Of a stretch of 52,105 bases of DNA, positions 42,332 through 50,234 are shown in pieces. The stretch is taken from NCBI GenBank assembly GCA_046316025.1, contig JBKCXU010000088.1, positions 1-52,105 on the forward strand, given 5' to 3'. Under the pieces are notes generated by a model that had not been told where the DNA came from, made no database searches, and saw nothing but the letters and a program-made list of their open reading frames with translations. The position numbers and the translations under genes were made by a program. The number at the start of each line of letters is the position of its first letter. The stretch's first letter is position 1. This stretch comes from JAJTHJ01 sp046316025 (GTDB taxonomy: Bacteria; Pseudomonadota; Gammaproteobacteria; Burkholderiales; Burkholderiaceae_F).

Positions 42332-45300
42332 ATGTCCTTCTTCGAACTCTGCATCCGCCGCCCCGTGCTCGCCACGGTGCTGTCGCTGCTGCTGCTGGTG
42401 GTGGGGATCGTCTCGTACACGCGGCTGGCGGTGCGCGAGTACCCGAAGATCGACGAGCCGGTGGTCAGCGTCAGCACGACCTACCCCGGCGCCTCGGCCG
42501 AGGTGGTCGAGTCCCAGGTCACCAAGATCCTCGAAGACTCGCTGGCCGGTATCGAGGGCGTGGAGCTGATGACCTCGCGCTCGCGCGCCGAGAGGAGCGA
42601 CATCGATGTGCGCTTTCGCATCACGCGCGACCCGGACTCGGCCGCCGCCGACGTGCGCGACAAGGTCGCGCGCGTGCGGGCGCGCCTGCCGGAGGAGGTC
42701 GACGAGCCGGTGATCGCCAAGGTCGAGGCCGACGCCTTCCCGATCATCTGGATGGCGGTGACCGCGGGCGAGCGCACGCCGCTGGAGGTCTCCGACTATC
42801 TGGCGCGCTACGTCAAGCCGCGCCTGTCGGTGCTGCCGGGCGCGGCCGATGTGTGGATCTTCGGCGAGCGGCGCACGGCGATGCGCATCGACGTCGATCG
42901 CGACCGCCTGGCCGGCTACCGGCTCACCGTGCAGGATGTGGAAGACGCGCTGCGCCGGCAGAACGTCGAACTGCCGTCGGGCCGGATCGAGTCGCGCGCG
43001 CGCGAGTTTTCGATCGTCGCCGCCACCGACGTCGGCACGCGCGGGCAGTTCGAAAACCTGATCGTCGCGCAGTTCAACGGCTACCCCGTGCGGCTGGGCG
43101 ATGTGGCCAGCATCGACGTCGGCGCGGCGAGCGAGCGGGTGATCGCCCGTTTCCGCGGCGAGCCGTCGATCAACATGGGGCTGGTCAAGCAGGCCACTGG
43201 CAACCCGCTCGAACTGTCGCAGGCGCTGCGGGCCGAGGTCGAGAAGATCAACCCGACGCTGCCCGCGGGGATGCAGATCAACATCGCCTACGACTCCTCG
43301 GTGTTCATCGAAAAGTCGATCGACTCGGTGTTCCGCACCGTGGCCGAGGCGGTGGTGCTGGTGGTGCTCGTGATCTTCTTCTTCCTGCGCAGCTTCCGCG
43401 CCACGCTGATCCCGATCGTCACCATCCCGCTGTCGCTGATCGGCGCCTTCGCGCTGATGGTCGTGTTGGGCTTCACCATCAACACGCTGACGCTGCTGGC
43501 GATGGTGCTCGCCATCGGTCTCGTGGTGGACGACGCCATCGTCGTGCTGGAGAACATCTACCGCAACATCGAAGCCGGCATGGAGCGGGTCGAGGCGGCG
43601 ATCAAGGGCACCAAGGAAATCGGTTTCGCGGTCGTTGCGATGACGCTGACGCTGACCGCCGTGTACGCGCCGCTCGCCTTTGCCACCGGGCGCACGGGGC
43701 GGCTTTTCATCGAATTCGCGCTGACGCTGGCGGGCGCCGTGCTGGTGTCGGGCTTCGTCGCGCTCACCCTGTCGCCGATGATGTGCAGCAAACTGCTGCG
43801 CCATGAGCCCAGGCACGGCCGCGCCTTCACGCTGATCGAAGGCTGGCTCGACGGGCTGACCCGAGGCTACGCTCGCTCGCTCGGCTGGGTGCTCGGCCGG
43901 CGCTGGCTCGTCGTGATCGTCTGGTTGGCGACCGCCGGTGCCGGCGCATTTTTCTTCCTGCAACTGAAGTCGGAGCTGGCGCCGCTGGAGGACCGCGGCG
44001 TGATCTTCGGTCGGCTGTTGTCGCCGCCGGGGGCGACCGTCGACTACACCTCCGAGCAACTGCGCGCGGTCGAGGCGATGTACGCCAAGATCGACGATGC
44101 GCGCGGCTACAACGCGATCGCGGGCTTCCCGACGGTGGACTCGGGCAACGCGATCCTGCGGCTCAAGCCCTGGGAGGAACGCAGCCGCAAGCAGCAGGAC
44201 ATCGCGCGCGAGCTGAACCAGAAGTTTCAGCAGCTGCCGGGGGCGATCGGCTTTGCCGTCAATCCGCCGTCGCTCGGCCAGTCGCCGCGGCAGTTGCCGG
44301 TCGAGTACGTGATCATGTCGCAGGTGCCGTACGCCGAGCTCGACCGGCTGGTCACGCAGTTCATCGCCGAAATCGCCAAGAGCGGGATGCTGATCAACCC
44401 GCAGTCCGACCTGCGGCTGAACACGCCGGAGCTGCGCGTGGAAGTCAACCGCGACAAGCTCGGCGACCTCGGCATCCCGGTCGAGACGGTGGGCAAAACC
44501 CTGCAAACCATGATCGGCGGCCGCCAGGTCACGCGCTTCAAGAAGGACGGCGAGCAGTACGACGTGATCGTGCAGGTCGCGCCGCGCGACCGCAGCCGGC
44601 CCAACGACATTGCCGACATCTACGTGCGTGCGCGCGACGGCTCGATGGTGCAGCTGGCCAACGTGGTCGACGTGCGCGAGGGTGTGGCACCGCAGTCGCT
44701 CAACCACTTCCAGCGGCTGCGCGCGGTGACGGTGACGGCGGCGCTGGCTCCCGGCGCCACGCTGGGCGAGGCGCTGGCGATGATGGACGCCACCGCCAAG
44801 CGCGTGCTGCCGGACTCGGCGTTGACCGATCTGAACGGCCAGTCGCGCGAGTTCCGCGACGCGCGCGGCAACATCTATCTCGTCTTCGTGCTGGCGCTGG
44901 TGTTCATCTATCTCGTGCTGGCGGCGCAGTTCGAAAGCTTTGCCGATCCGCTGGTCATCATGCTGTCGGTGCCGCTGTCGATGGCCGGCGCCTTTCTGGC
45001 GCTGTGGGCCACCGGCGGCACCTGGAACATCTACAGCCAGATCGGCATCATCACCCTCGTGGGGTTGATCACCAAACACGGCATTTTGATCGTCGAATTC
45101 GCCAACCAGTTGCAGGAGCGCGGCGAGGCCTTGTTCGACGCGGTGCGCCAGGCCGCGGTGTTGCGGCTGCGGCCGATCTTGATGACCACCGGGGCGATGG
45201 TGCTGGGCGCGGTGCCGCTGGCGCTGTCCACCGGCGCCGGTGCCGAGAGCCGCATCCAGATCGGCTGGGTGATCGTCGGCGGCATGACCTTCGGCACGCT

Positions 45301-45439
45301 GTTGACGCTGTACGTCGTGCCGACGATGTACACGCTGGCCGAGCAGTGGCTGGCGCGCGGGGCGGGGTCGCACAAGCGCGGCGCCGCCGCGCACGGCGGC
45401 GGCGTGGCGGTGCAGGGGCCGGCGTCCCGCGCCGACTGA
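42332..45439 (+). CDS. RND multidrug efflux permease (HAE1 family)
   Basis: The 1035-residue proton-driven transporter has the twelve-helix RND plan: helix 1 (PVLATVLSLLLLVVGIVSY), a large periplasmic porter domain, helices 2-6, with the proton-relay pair in AIGLVVDDAIVVLENIYRN (about 395-413), a second porter domain and helices 7-12 (GIITLVGLITKHGILIVEFANQL near 910). The DD pair in helix 4 and Lys in the helix 10 region are conserved, so it should be active. HAE1 pumps export drugs, dyes or solvents; specificity cannot be read. Its TGA ends two bases before the dnaQ ATG. Confidence 0.95.
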   Translation: MSFFELCIRRPVLATVLSLLLLVVGIVSYTRLAVREYPKIDEPVVSVSTTYPGASAEVVESQVTKILEDSLAGIEGVELMTSRSRAERSDIDVRFRITRDPDSAAADVRDKVARVRARLPEEVDEPVIAKVEADAFPIIWMAVTAGERTPLEVSDYLARYVKPRLSVLPGAADVWIFGERRTAMRIDVDRDRLAGYRLTVQDVEDALRRQNVELPSGRIESRAREFSIVAATDVGTRGQFENLIVAQFNGYPVRLGDVASIDVGAASERVIARFRGEPSINMGLVKQATGNPLELSQALRAEVEKINPTLPAGMQINIAYDSSVFIEKSIDSVFRTVAEAVVLVVLVIFFFLRSFRATLIPIVTIPLSLIGAFALMVVLGFTINTLTLLAMVLAIGLVVDDAIVVLENIYRNIEAGMERVEAAIKGTKEIGFAVVAMTLTLTAVYAPLAFATGRTGRLFIEFALTLAGAVLVSGFVALTLSPMMCSKLLRHEPRHGRAFTLIEGWLDGLTRGYARSLGWVLGRRWLVVIVWLATAGAGAFFFLQLKSELAPLEDRGVIFGRLLSPPGATVDYTSEQLRAVEAMYAKIDDARGYNAIAGFPTVDSGNAILRLKPWEERSRKQQDIARELNQKFQQLPGAIGFAVNPPSLGQSPRQLPVEYVIMSQVPYAELDRLVTQFIAEIAKSGMLINPQSDLRLNTPELRVEVNRDKLGDLGIPVETVGKTLQTMIGGRQVTRFKKDGEQYDVIVQVAPRDRSRPNDIADIYVRARDGSMVQLANVVDVREGVAPQSLNHFQRLRAVTVTAALAPGATLGEALAMMDATAKRVLPDSALTDLNGQSREFRDARGNIYLVFVLALVFIYLVLAAQFESFADPLVIMLSVPLSMAGAFLALWATGGTWNIYSQIGIITLVGLITKHGILIVEFANQLQERGEALFDAVRQAAVLRLRPILMTTGAMVLGAVPLALSTGAGAESRIQIGWVIVGGMTFGTLLTLYVVPTMYTLAEQWLARGAGSHKRGAAAHGGGVAVQGPASRAD

Positions 45440-45441
45440 GC

Positions 45442-46152
45442 ATGCGCCAGATCGTTCTCGACACCGAAACCACCGGCCTGGAGCCGCGCGATGGGCACCG
45501 GATCATCGAGATCGGCGCGCTCGAGATCGTTGGCCGCCGCATCGTCGAGGAGCGGCGGTTGCATCTGTACCTGAACCCCGAGCGCGAGATCGACGAAGGC
45601 GCGCTCGCCGTGCATGGCATCACCGCCGAATTCCTCGCCGACAAGCCGAAGTTCGCCGAGGTGGCGGATCGATTGCTTGCCTTCGTGGCCGATGCCGAGG
45701 TGATCATCCACAACGCGGCCTTCGACGTCGGCTTTCTCGATGCCGAACTCGCTCGCGCCGGTCGCGGCAACTTTGCCGCGGCGTGCGCCAAGGTCACCGA
45801 CAGTCTGCTGCTCGCCCGCAGCCTGCACCCCGGCAAGCGCAACTCGCTCGACGCGCTGTGCGAGCGCTATGCGATCTCCAACGCGCACCGCACCCTGCAC
45901 GGCGCGCTGCTCGACGCCGGACTGTTGGCCGAGGTGTACTTGGCGATGACGCGCGGGCAGGACACGCTGGCAATGGAACTCGCCCAGGCGGTCGATGGCG
46001 AGGGCTACGATGCGGTGGACCCCGCAAGCCTGCTCATGCTCGCCGCCAGCGACGAAGAGGTTGCCGCGCACGAGGCCGTTCTCGCGCGGCTGGCAAAAGA
46101 CGCCAAGGCCGGCGTGATCTGGTCGCGGCAGAGCGCGGCCACGGCGAGCTGA
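45442..46152 (+). CDS. dnaQ: DNA polymerase III epsilon (proofreading) subunit
   Basis: DnaQ is the 3'-5' exonuclease that corrects replication errors in the Pol III core. The 236-residue protein shows ExoI LDTETTGLEP (Asp7/Glu9), ExoII HNAAFDVGFLDAEL (Asp near 98) and ExoIII with the H-x4-D pair in LHGALLDAGLLAEVYLAM (about 151-168). The C-terminal region (about 185-236) would bind the alpha subunit. The ATG follows the pump stop by two bases with no Shine-Dalgarno of its own, so translation is probably coupled to the RND gene. Confidence 0.96.
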   Translation: MRQIVLDTETTGLEPRDGHRIIEIGALEIVGRRIVEERRLHLYLNPEREIDEGALAVHGITAEFLADKPKFAEVADRLLAFVADAEVIIHNAAFDVGFLDAELARAGRGNFAAACAKVTDSLLLARSLHPGKRNSLDALCERYAISNAHRTLHGALLDAGLLAEVYLAMTRGQDTLAMELAQAVDGEGYDAVDPASLLMLAASDEEVAAHEAVLARLAKDAKAGVIWSRQSAATAS

Positions 46153-46255
46153 AACCCGCGGACCGGCGGCGACCAGCGGCTCTTGCGGAGCTGGGCATCG
46201 CCGGTGGACGGCGCAGGCGGACAATCGTGCCGGCGCGATCTCGCCGCCGGCCGGC

Positions 46256-46266
46256 TTGTGTACACT
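46256..46266 (+). promoter_or_regulatory. Possible extended -10 for the tRNA gene
   Basis: TGTGTACACT (ending at 46266) resembles an extended -10 box and would start transcription about ten bases before the tRNA. No clear -35 box is visible 16-18 bases upstream. Confidence 0.35.
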
Positions 46267-46284
46267 CCGCCGCCTCTTTGCAGC

Positions 46285-46359
46285 GGGTGGTTAGCTCAGC
46301 GGTAGAGCACTGCCTTCACACGGCAGGGGTCACAGGTTCGAACCCTGTACCACCCACCA
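46285..46359 (+). tRNA. tRNA-Val (anticodon CAC)
   Basis: The 75-base gene folds into a full cloverleaf: seven-pair acceptor stem GGGTGGT/ACCACCC, D arm GCTC...GAGC, anticodon stem CTGCC/GGCAG with loop TTCACAC placing CAC at the anticodon, and T arm ACAGG-TTCGAAC-CCTGT. The terminal CCA is encoded. It reads the valine codon GUG, heavily used in this GC-rich sequence. No integrase gene or duplicated 3' end was seen nearby. Confidence 0.97.
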
Positions 46360-46408
46360 CCGCTACGACGGCCGGCCGTTCAATCCGGCGGCCTCGTCCC
46401 GACACGAC

Positions 46409-47938
46409 TCAGTCGCCGCGCAGAACGCGCATCAGTGCCCGTTCGGCCTGCGGCAGCAGGCGCGCTTCGCCATCCCGTTCCCACGCGGCCAGCTTGTGCA
46501 ACAACGCATCGCCAGGCAACAGGCGCGCGCACACGGCGACGGCGACGCGCGCATCGTTCAGCGTGCCCAGTCGGTCTTGCAGCTTTGCCAGCCGCTCGAT
46601 CTGGCGCGCAGTGGCCTTGCGCGGCAATGCGGACGCGAGCAGATCGAGCGCATAGCGCAGCCGCTTGGCCAGGATGCGTACGCGGTGGCGCCGCTCGGCC
46701 GACTGGGCGGCAAAGAAGCGCGCCTGCACCGCCAGCCGCCGCTGCGCGCGCCGCGCCAGCCGGGGGGCGACCATGGTGAGCGGCGGGCCCGTCGGTGCCG
46801 TGCTCGCCGACCACTGCACCAGGCGCAGCAACAGGCGCGCGCAGCGCGGGCCGGCCAGCGCACTGCGTGCCTGCGCGCCGGCGCGCAGCCGTTCGGCCTG
46901 TAGCGCCGCGCGCAAGCGGCGCCGCTGCAAGGCGGTCGGCCCGGCAGCGCTTTCCATGCGCGGCAGTGTCTCCAGCAGCAGCACGTCGGCATCGCGTGCG
47001 GCGCCCAGGCTGCGCGCCAGCCAGCGCAGTTCTTCATGCAGATCGGCCGGGAAGGAATCGCCCCCGTCGCCGAGCAGGCGCAGCGCAGAGCGCAGCCGGC
47101 GCAACGCCACGCGCGCTTGGTGGATGAACTCCGGCTCGTTGCTGGCGAGTGCGCCCTGGGCGTTGGCAGCGACGAGGTCGGCCGCATGGGCGGCCACCGC
47201 GCGCAAGGCGGCGGCTGCGCTGTCGTCTTCGCGCCAACACCCGCAGAAGCCTTCTGCGTTCGCCTTGGCCGGCGCCGGGCCGATGCCCGTCGCCAGACGC
47301 ACGCCGCGTGCAGCCTTCGACTCGGGCAGTGGGCGTAGCGCCAGTTCCGGTTCGGCGCCAGGGCGGGCGCCTGGCGTTTCGTCTTCAGCCTGCCGCGCGG
47401 CACCGCCTTGCAGTTCCAGCGCCAACGTGAACAACGCCGCCGGCTCGCCCCGCTTGAGCTCGAGTTCCAGTTCGAGCAGCGGCTCGGTTTGCGTGCCGTC
47501 CACCGTCTGCACGATGCCGCGGTCGAGAGCGACTTCAATCAGCGCCTCGCCGCGCTCGACCTGCCAGGTCTCGCGCAGGAAACGGGTGGCAAAGCGCGGC
47601 GCCAGACGCTGCATGCCGCGCTTGCCGAGCAGTTGGGCCAGCGGCGAGTCGCGCAGCAACTGCGGGTGAAGGCGGCCGCCGGGGGCGGGCGTTTCCCACT
47701 CGCCGCGCGTCGCCAAGGCCGCCAGCGCGTCGCCGGTCTTGAAGGTTTGCAGCCAGCGCCGGCCGCTGCGGCGCAGCCGCAGTGCAGCCTGGCGCCGTGC
47801 CAGCCGGAAGTCCGCCGTGTCGAGATAGCGGCTGTCGATTTGCTGCCGCTGCGGGCGCCCAAACTGGCGCAACCGCTGCCGCAGCGCGCGCAGGGCCTCC
47901 GGTGGGACGGCGAGCTTCAACTCGACTTCGGTCGGCAT
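46409..47938 (-). CDS. CYTH-CHAD protein, probable inorganic triphosphatase (YgiF-like)
   Basis: The 509-residue protein joins an N-terminal CYTH domain (about 1-200; ExExK motif E4-E6-K8 in TEVELKLAV, later LRLRRSGRRWLQTFK and LLELELELKRG) to a C-terminal CHAD domain (about 225-500; FIHQARVALRRLRSALRLL, AARDADVLL and RRHRVRILAKRLRYALDLL with conserved His/Arg). CYTH enzymes of this class hydrolyse inorganic triphosphate using metal ions, and CHAD domains bind polyphosphate. The start MPTEVELKL is the canonical CYTH N-terminus; the longer frame is not needed. The gene is convergent with the tRNA gene and divergent from the cus operon. Confidence 0.93.
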   Translation of the reverse strand: MPTEVELKLAVPPEALRALRQRLRQFGRPQRQQIDSRYLDTADFRLARRQAALRLRRSGRRWLQTFKTGDALAALATRGEWETPAPGGRLHPQLLRDSPLAQLLGKRGMQRLAPRFATRFLRETWQVERGEALIEVALDRGIVQTVDGTQTEPLLELELELKRGEPAALFTLALELQGGAARQAEDETPGARPGAEPELALRPLPESKAARGVRLATGIGPAPAKANAEGFCGCWREDDSAAAALRAVAAHAADLVAANAQGALASNEPEFIHQARVALRRLRSALRLLGDGGDSFPADLHEELRWLARSLGAARDADVLLLETLPRMESAAGPTALQRRRLRAALQAERLRAGAQARSALAGPRCARLLLRLVQWSASTAPTGPPLTMVAPRLARRAQRRLAVQARFFAAQSAERRHRVRILAKRLRYALDLLASALPRKATARQIERLAKLQDRLGTLNDARVAVAVCARLLPGDALLHKLAAWERDGEARLLPQAERALMRVLRGD

Positions 47939-48019
47939 GTCCCGCAGTGTAGGCAGCGGCGCCCCGGCTTGCGCCAGATCAACGCGGCCGGGTGGGGTTG
48001 CCGTCGTACACTGCGCGGC

Positions 48020-48385
48020 ATGCGGCGAGTGCTGATCTTCCTGTTGGCCTGCGTGCTGCCTCTGAAGGCCGCGGCGGCGATGGTCGTGCCGATCATCGGT
48101 GCGCCAGCCGCGTTTGCCGCGGCGGCGCCGCACGCTGCCGACGCGCGCGCCGGCCACACGGCTGCGCACGACACCGCCGCCGACAACGAAGCGCCCTGCT
48201 GCTGCGACGAGGGCGCGCGCGATCTCATGCACGACCACGGCTGCCCGCACCTGGCGATGGCCGTGGTCGCCACCAGCGTGATCGCCGTGCCGGCCTCGCC
48301 GGTCGCGCCGCAGCAGGTCGGGCACACGAGCCGCTCCGCTCCGTCGGTCGTCCTCGACGTGCCCTGCCCGCCGCCGAACGCCTAG
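48020..48385 (+). CDS. Small Cys/His-rich periplasmic protein, first gene of the metal efflux operon
   Basis: The 121-residue protein has an N-terminal hydrophobic signal (VLIFLLACVLPLKAAAA) and a central metal-ligand-rich segment: HAADARAGHTAAHD (about 44-57), APCCCDEGARDLMHDHGCPHLAM (about 63-85). Three adjacent cysteines and an H-D-H-G-C-P-H cluster suggest soft-metal binding. Proteins like this often open Cus or Cop operons, but I do not recognise a named family. The DUF411 gene follows 104 bases later. Binding of Cu(I) or Ag(I) is inference. Confidence 0.7.
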   Translation: MRRVLIFLLACVLPLKAAAAMVVPIIGAPAAFAAAAPHAADARAGHTAAHDTAADNEAPCCCDEGARDLMHDHGCPHLAMAVVATSVIAVPASPVAPQQVGHTSRSAPSVVLDVPCPPPNA

Positions 48386-48489
48386 TCGCGTCCCTGCGCT
48401 GCGGCGCGCGCTGTGCGCGCGCCTGTCCCTGTTCGATCAACGGCGCCGCCCGCGCGGCGGCCCGCCGGCCATCCGTCCCGGAGGCTTCG

Positions 48490-48963
48490 ATGACGCCGAT
48501 ACGACGTACCTTGACCCTCGCCCTGCTCGCGGCGCCGCTCGCGCTGGCTGCGCCCGCGCGCGCCGCCAACCCGCAACTGCACGTCTACAAATCGCCCACC
48601 TGCGGCTGCTGCAACGACTGGATCGCGCATCTGCGCGCCAGCGGCTTCACGGTGGCCGCGACCGACATCCCCGAGTCGCGCCACGCCCGCGCCAGGCTCG
48701 GCATGCCGGCCCGCTACGGCTCCTGCCACACCGCGCTGGTGGAGGGCTACGTGATCGAAGGTCACGTACCGGCGCGCGAGATCAAGCGGCTGCTGCGCGA
48801 GCGGCCCAAGGCGCTGGGGCTGGCCGTGCCCGGGATGCCGGTGGGTTCGCCGGGGATGGACGGCCCCGAGTACCGCGGCCAGCAAGACCCCTACGACGTG
48901 CTGCTGATCGGCCGCGACGGCAGCGCGCGCGTGTACGCCGCCTATGAAGGCAACAGCCGATGA
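48490..48963 (+). CDS. DUF411 periplasmic metal-binding protein
   Basis: The 157-residue exported protein (signal ending APARA near 22) has the DUF411 pattern: LHVYKSPTCGCCNDWIAHLRASGF (about 28-51, with the CGCC pair), RYGSCHTALVEGYVIEGHVPAREIKRLLRERP (about 76-107) and LAVPGMPVGSPGMDGPEYRGQQDPYDVLLI (about 112-141). Family members accompany copper and silver resistance genes and probably bind or traffic Cu(I) in the periplasm. The stop overlaps the cusC-like start by four bases (ATGA), so it is co-translated with the efflux genes. Confidence 0.9.
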   Translation: MTPIRRTLTLALLAAPLALAAPARAANPQLHVYKSPTCGCCNDWIAHLRASGFTVAATDIPESRHARARLGMPARYGSCHTALVEGYVIEGHVPAREIKRLLRERPKALGLAVPGMPVGSPGMDGPEYRGQQDPYDVLLIGRDGSARVYAAYEGNSR

Positions 48964-50234
48964 GCACCGCCCGCGTTTTTTGCCGCGCGCTCGCGCCGCT
49001 CGCGCTGGCCTTGCCGCTCGCGGCCGCGGCGGCCGAGCTGCCGCTGGGCACCTCGCTCGCCGGCGTGCTCGCCTATGCGCGCGAGCGCAATCCGGAGCTG
49101 CGGATGGCGCGGCTCGAGGTCGACGCCGCCACCGCGCGCGAAGTACCCGCCGGCGCGCTGCCCGATCCGATGTTCGAGATCGAGCTGCGCGACCTGTCCA
49201 ACAACGCCAACCCGGACGCCAACTGGAGCGTCAATCCGGCCAACGTCGGCAGCACCAAGTACACGCTGGCGCAGCCGCTGCCCGCCTGGGGCAGGCGCGA
49301 CGCCCGGCGCGCCGTGGCCCAGGCCGGTGCCGACGAGGCACGCGCCAAGGCGCAGGCCGCCTGGGCCGACCTGGCGCTGCGGATCAAGACCGCCTATGCG
49401 CGCTACCAGGCGGTCGACGCGAGCCTGGCGCAGTCGCGCGCGCTGCTCGATCTCGTCAACCGGCTGGAGGCCGCCGCGCAGGTGCGCTATGCCGGTGGCC
49501 TGGCGCCGCAGCAGGACGCGATCCGCGCGCAGGTGGAGCGCACCACGCTCGCTGCCGACGTGGCCATGCTCGAAGGCGAGCTGGCCACCGTCCGCGCCCG
49601 GTTAAACGGCCTGCTGGCCCGCCCGGCCGACGCCCCGCTCGCCGCACCCGGCGAAACACCGCTGCCGCCGCTGGCGCGGCTGGAGCCGACGGCGTTGCTG
49701 GAGCGGATGCTGGCGCGCAACCCCGGCCTGCAGGCCGACGCCGCGCGCGTGCGCACCGCCGAGTTCAACCGCGACGCGGTGCTTGCCAACCGCTGGCCGG
49801 AGTTCGTGCCCGGCATGTCGCTGGTCCAGCAGAACTCGCGCATCGTCGAATACGAATTGCGGCTGGCCTTCAACCTGCCCTTGCAGCAGTCGGCGCGCCG
49901 CGGCGACGAGCAGGAGGCGCTCGCCATGCTCGACGCCGCGCAGGCCAGGCGCGAGGCCGCGCTCAACGACGGTCGCGCGCAACTGGCCGAGGCGGTCGCG
50001 CAGCTGGACGCCGCGCGCCGCGTGGAGACCCTGCTGGCCGGCAGCCTCCTGCCGCAGGCGGAGGTGACGCTGCAATCGGCACTCGCCGGCTACGAGACCG
50101 GCAAGGTGGATTTCGCCACCGTGCTGGAGGCGCAGCGGCAGATCCGCACCACGCGGTTGAACCTCATCAAGACGCGCACCGAGGCGCGCATGCGGCTGGC
50201 GGAGATCGAACGCCTGCTGGGAGAAGAACTATGA
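48960..50234 (+). CDS. cusC: TolC-family outer-membrane channel (CusC-like)
   Basis: The 424-residue exported protein (signal ending AAAAA near 22) has the TolC-type pair of helical repeats: LAGVLAYARERNPELRMARLEVDAATA (about 32-58) and LLERMLARNPGLQADAARVRTAEFNRDAVLANRWPEF (about 241-277), each starting the coiled-coil hairpins. It should form the outer-membrane duct of a tripartite CusCBA pump. It overlaps the DUF411 and cusB-like genes by four bases each, fixing both ends. It is a little shorter than E. coli CusC and lacks its lipoprotein cysteine. Confidence 0.92.
   Translation: MSTARVFCRALAPLALALPLAAAAAELPLGTSLAGVLAYARERNPELRMARLEVDAATAREVPAGALPDPMFEIELRDLSNNANPDANWSVNPANVGSTKYTLAQPLPAWGRRDARRAVAQAGADEARAKAQAAWADLALRIKTAYARYQAVDASLAQSRALLDLVNRLEAAAQVRYAGGLAPQQDAIRAQVERTTLAADVAMLEGELATVRARLNGLLARPADAPLAAPGETPLPPLARLEPTALLERMLARNPGLQADAARVRTAEFNRDAVLANRWPEFVPGMSLVQQNSRIVEYELRLAFNLPLQQSARRGDEQEALAMLDAAQARREAALNDGRAQLAEAVAQLDAARRVETLLAGSLLPQAEVTLQSALAGYETGKVDFATVLEAQRQIRTTRLNLIKTRTEARMRLAEIERLLGEEL

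Noticed and set aside
42317..45394. Open frame of 1025 codons antisense to the RND pump
   Set aside because: Same GC-driven shadow effect. The translation is low-complexity His/Arg/Asp-rich and lacks membrane helices or motifs.
46285..46408. tRNA-Val as an integration site for a genomic island
   Set aside because: No integrase, no repeated tRNA 3' end and ordinary flanking genes were found.
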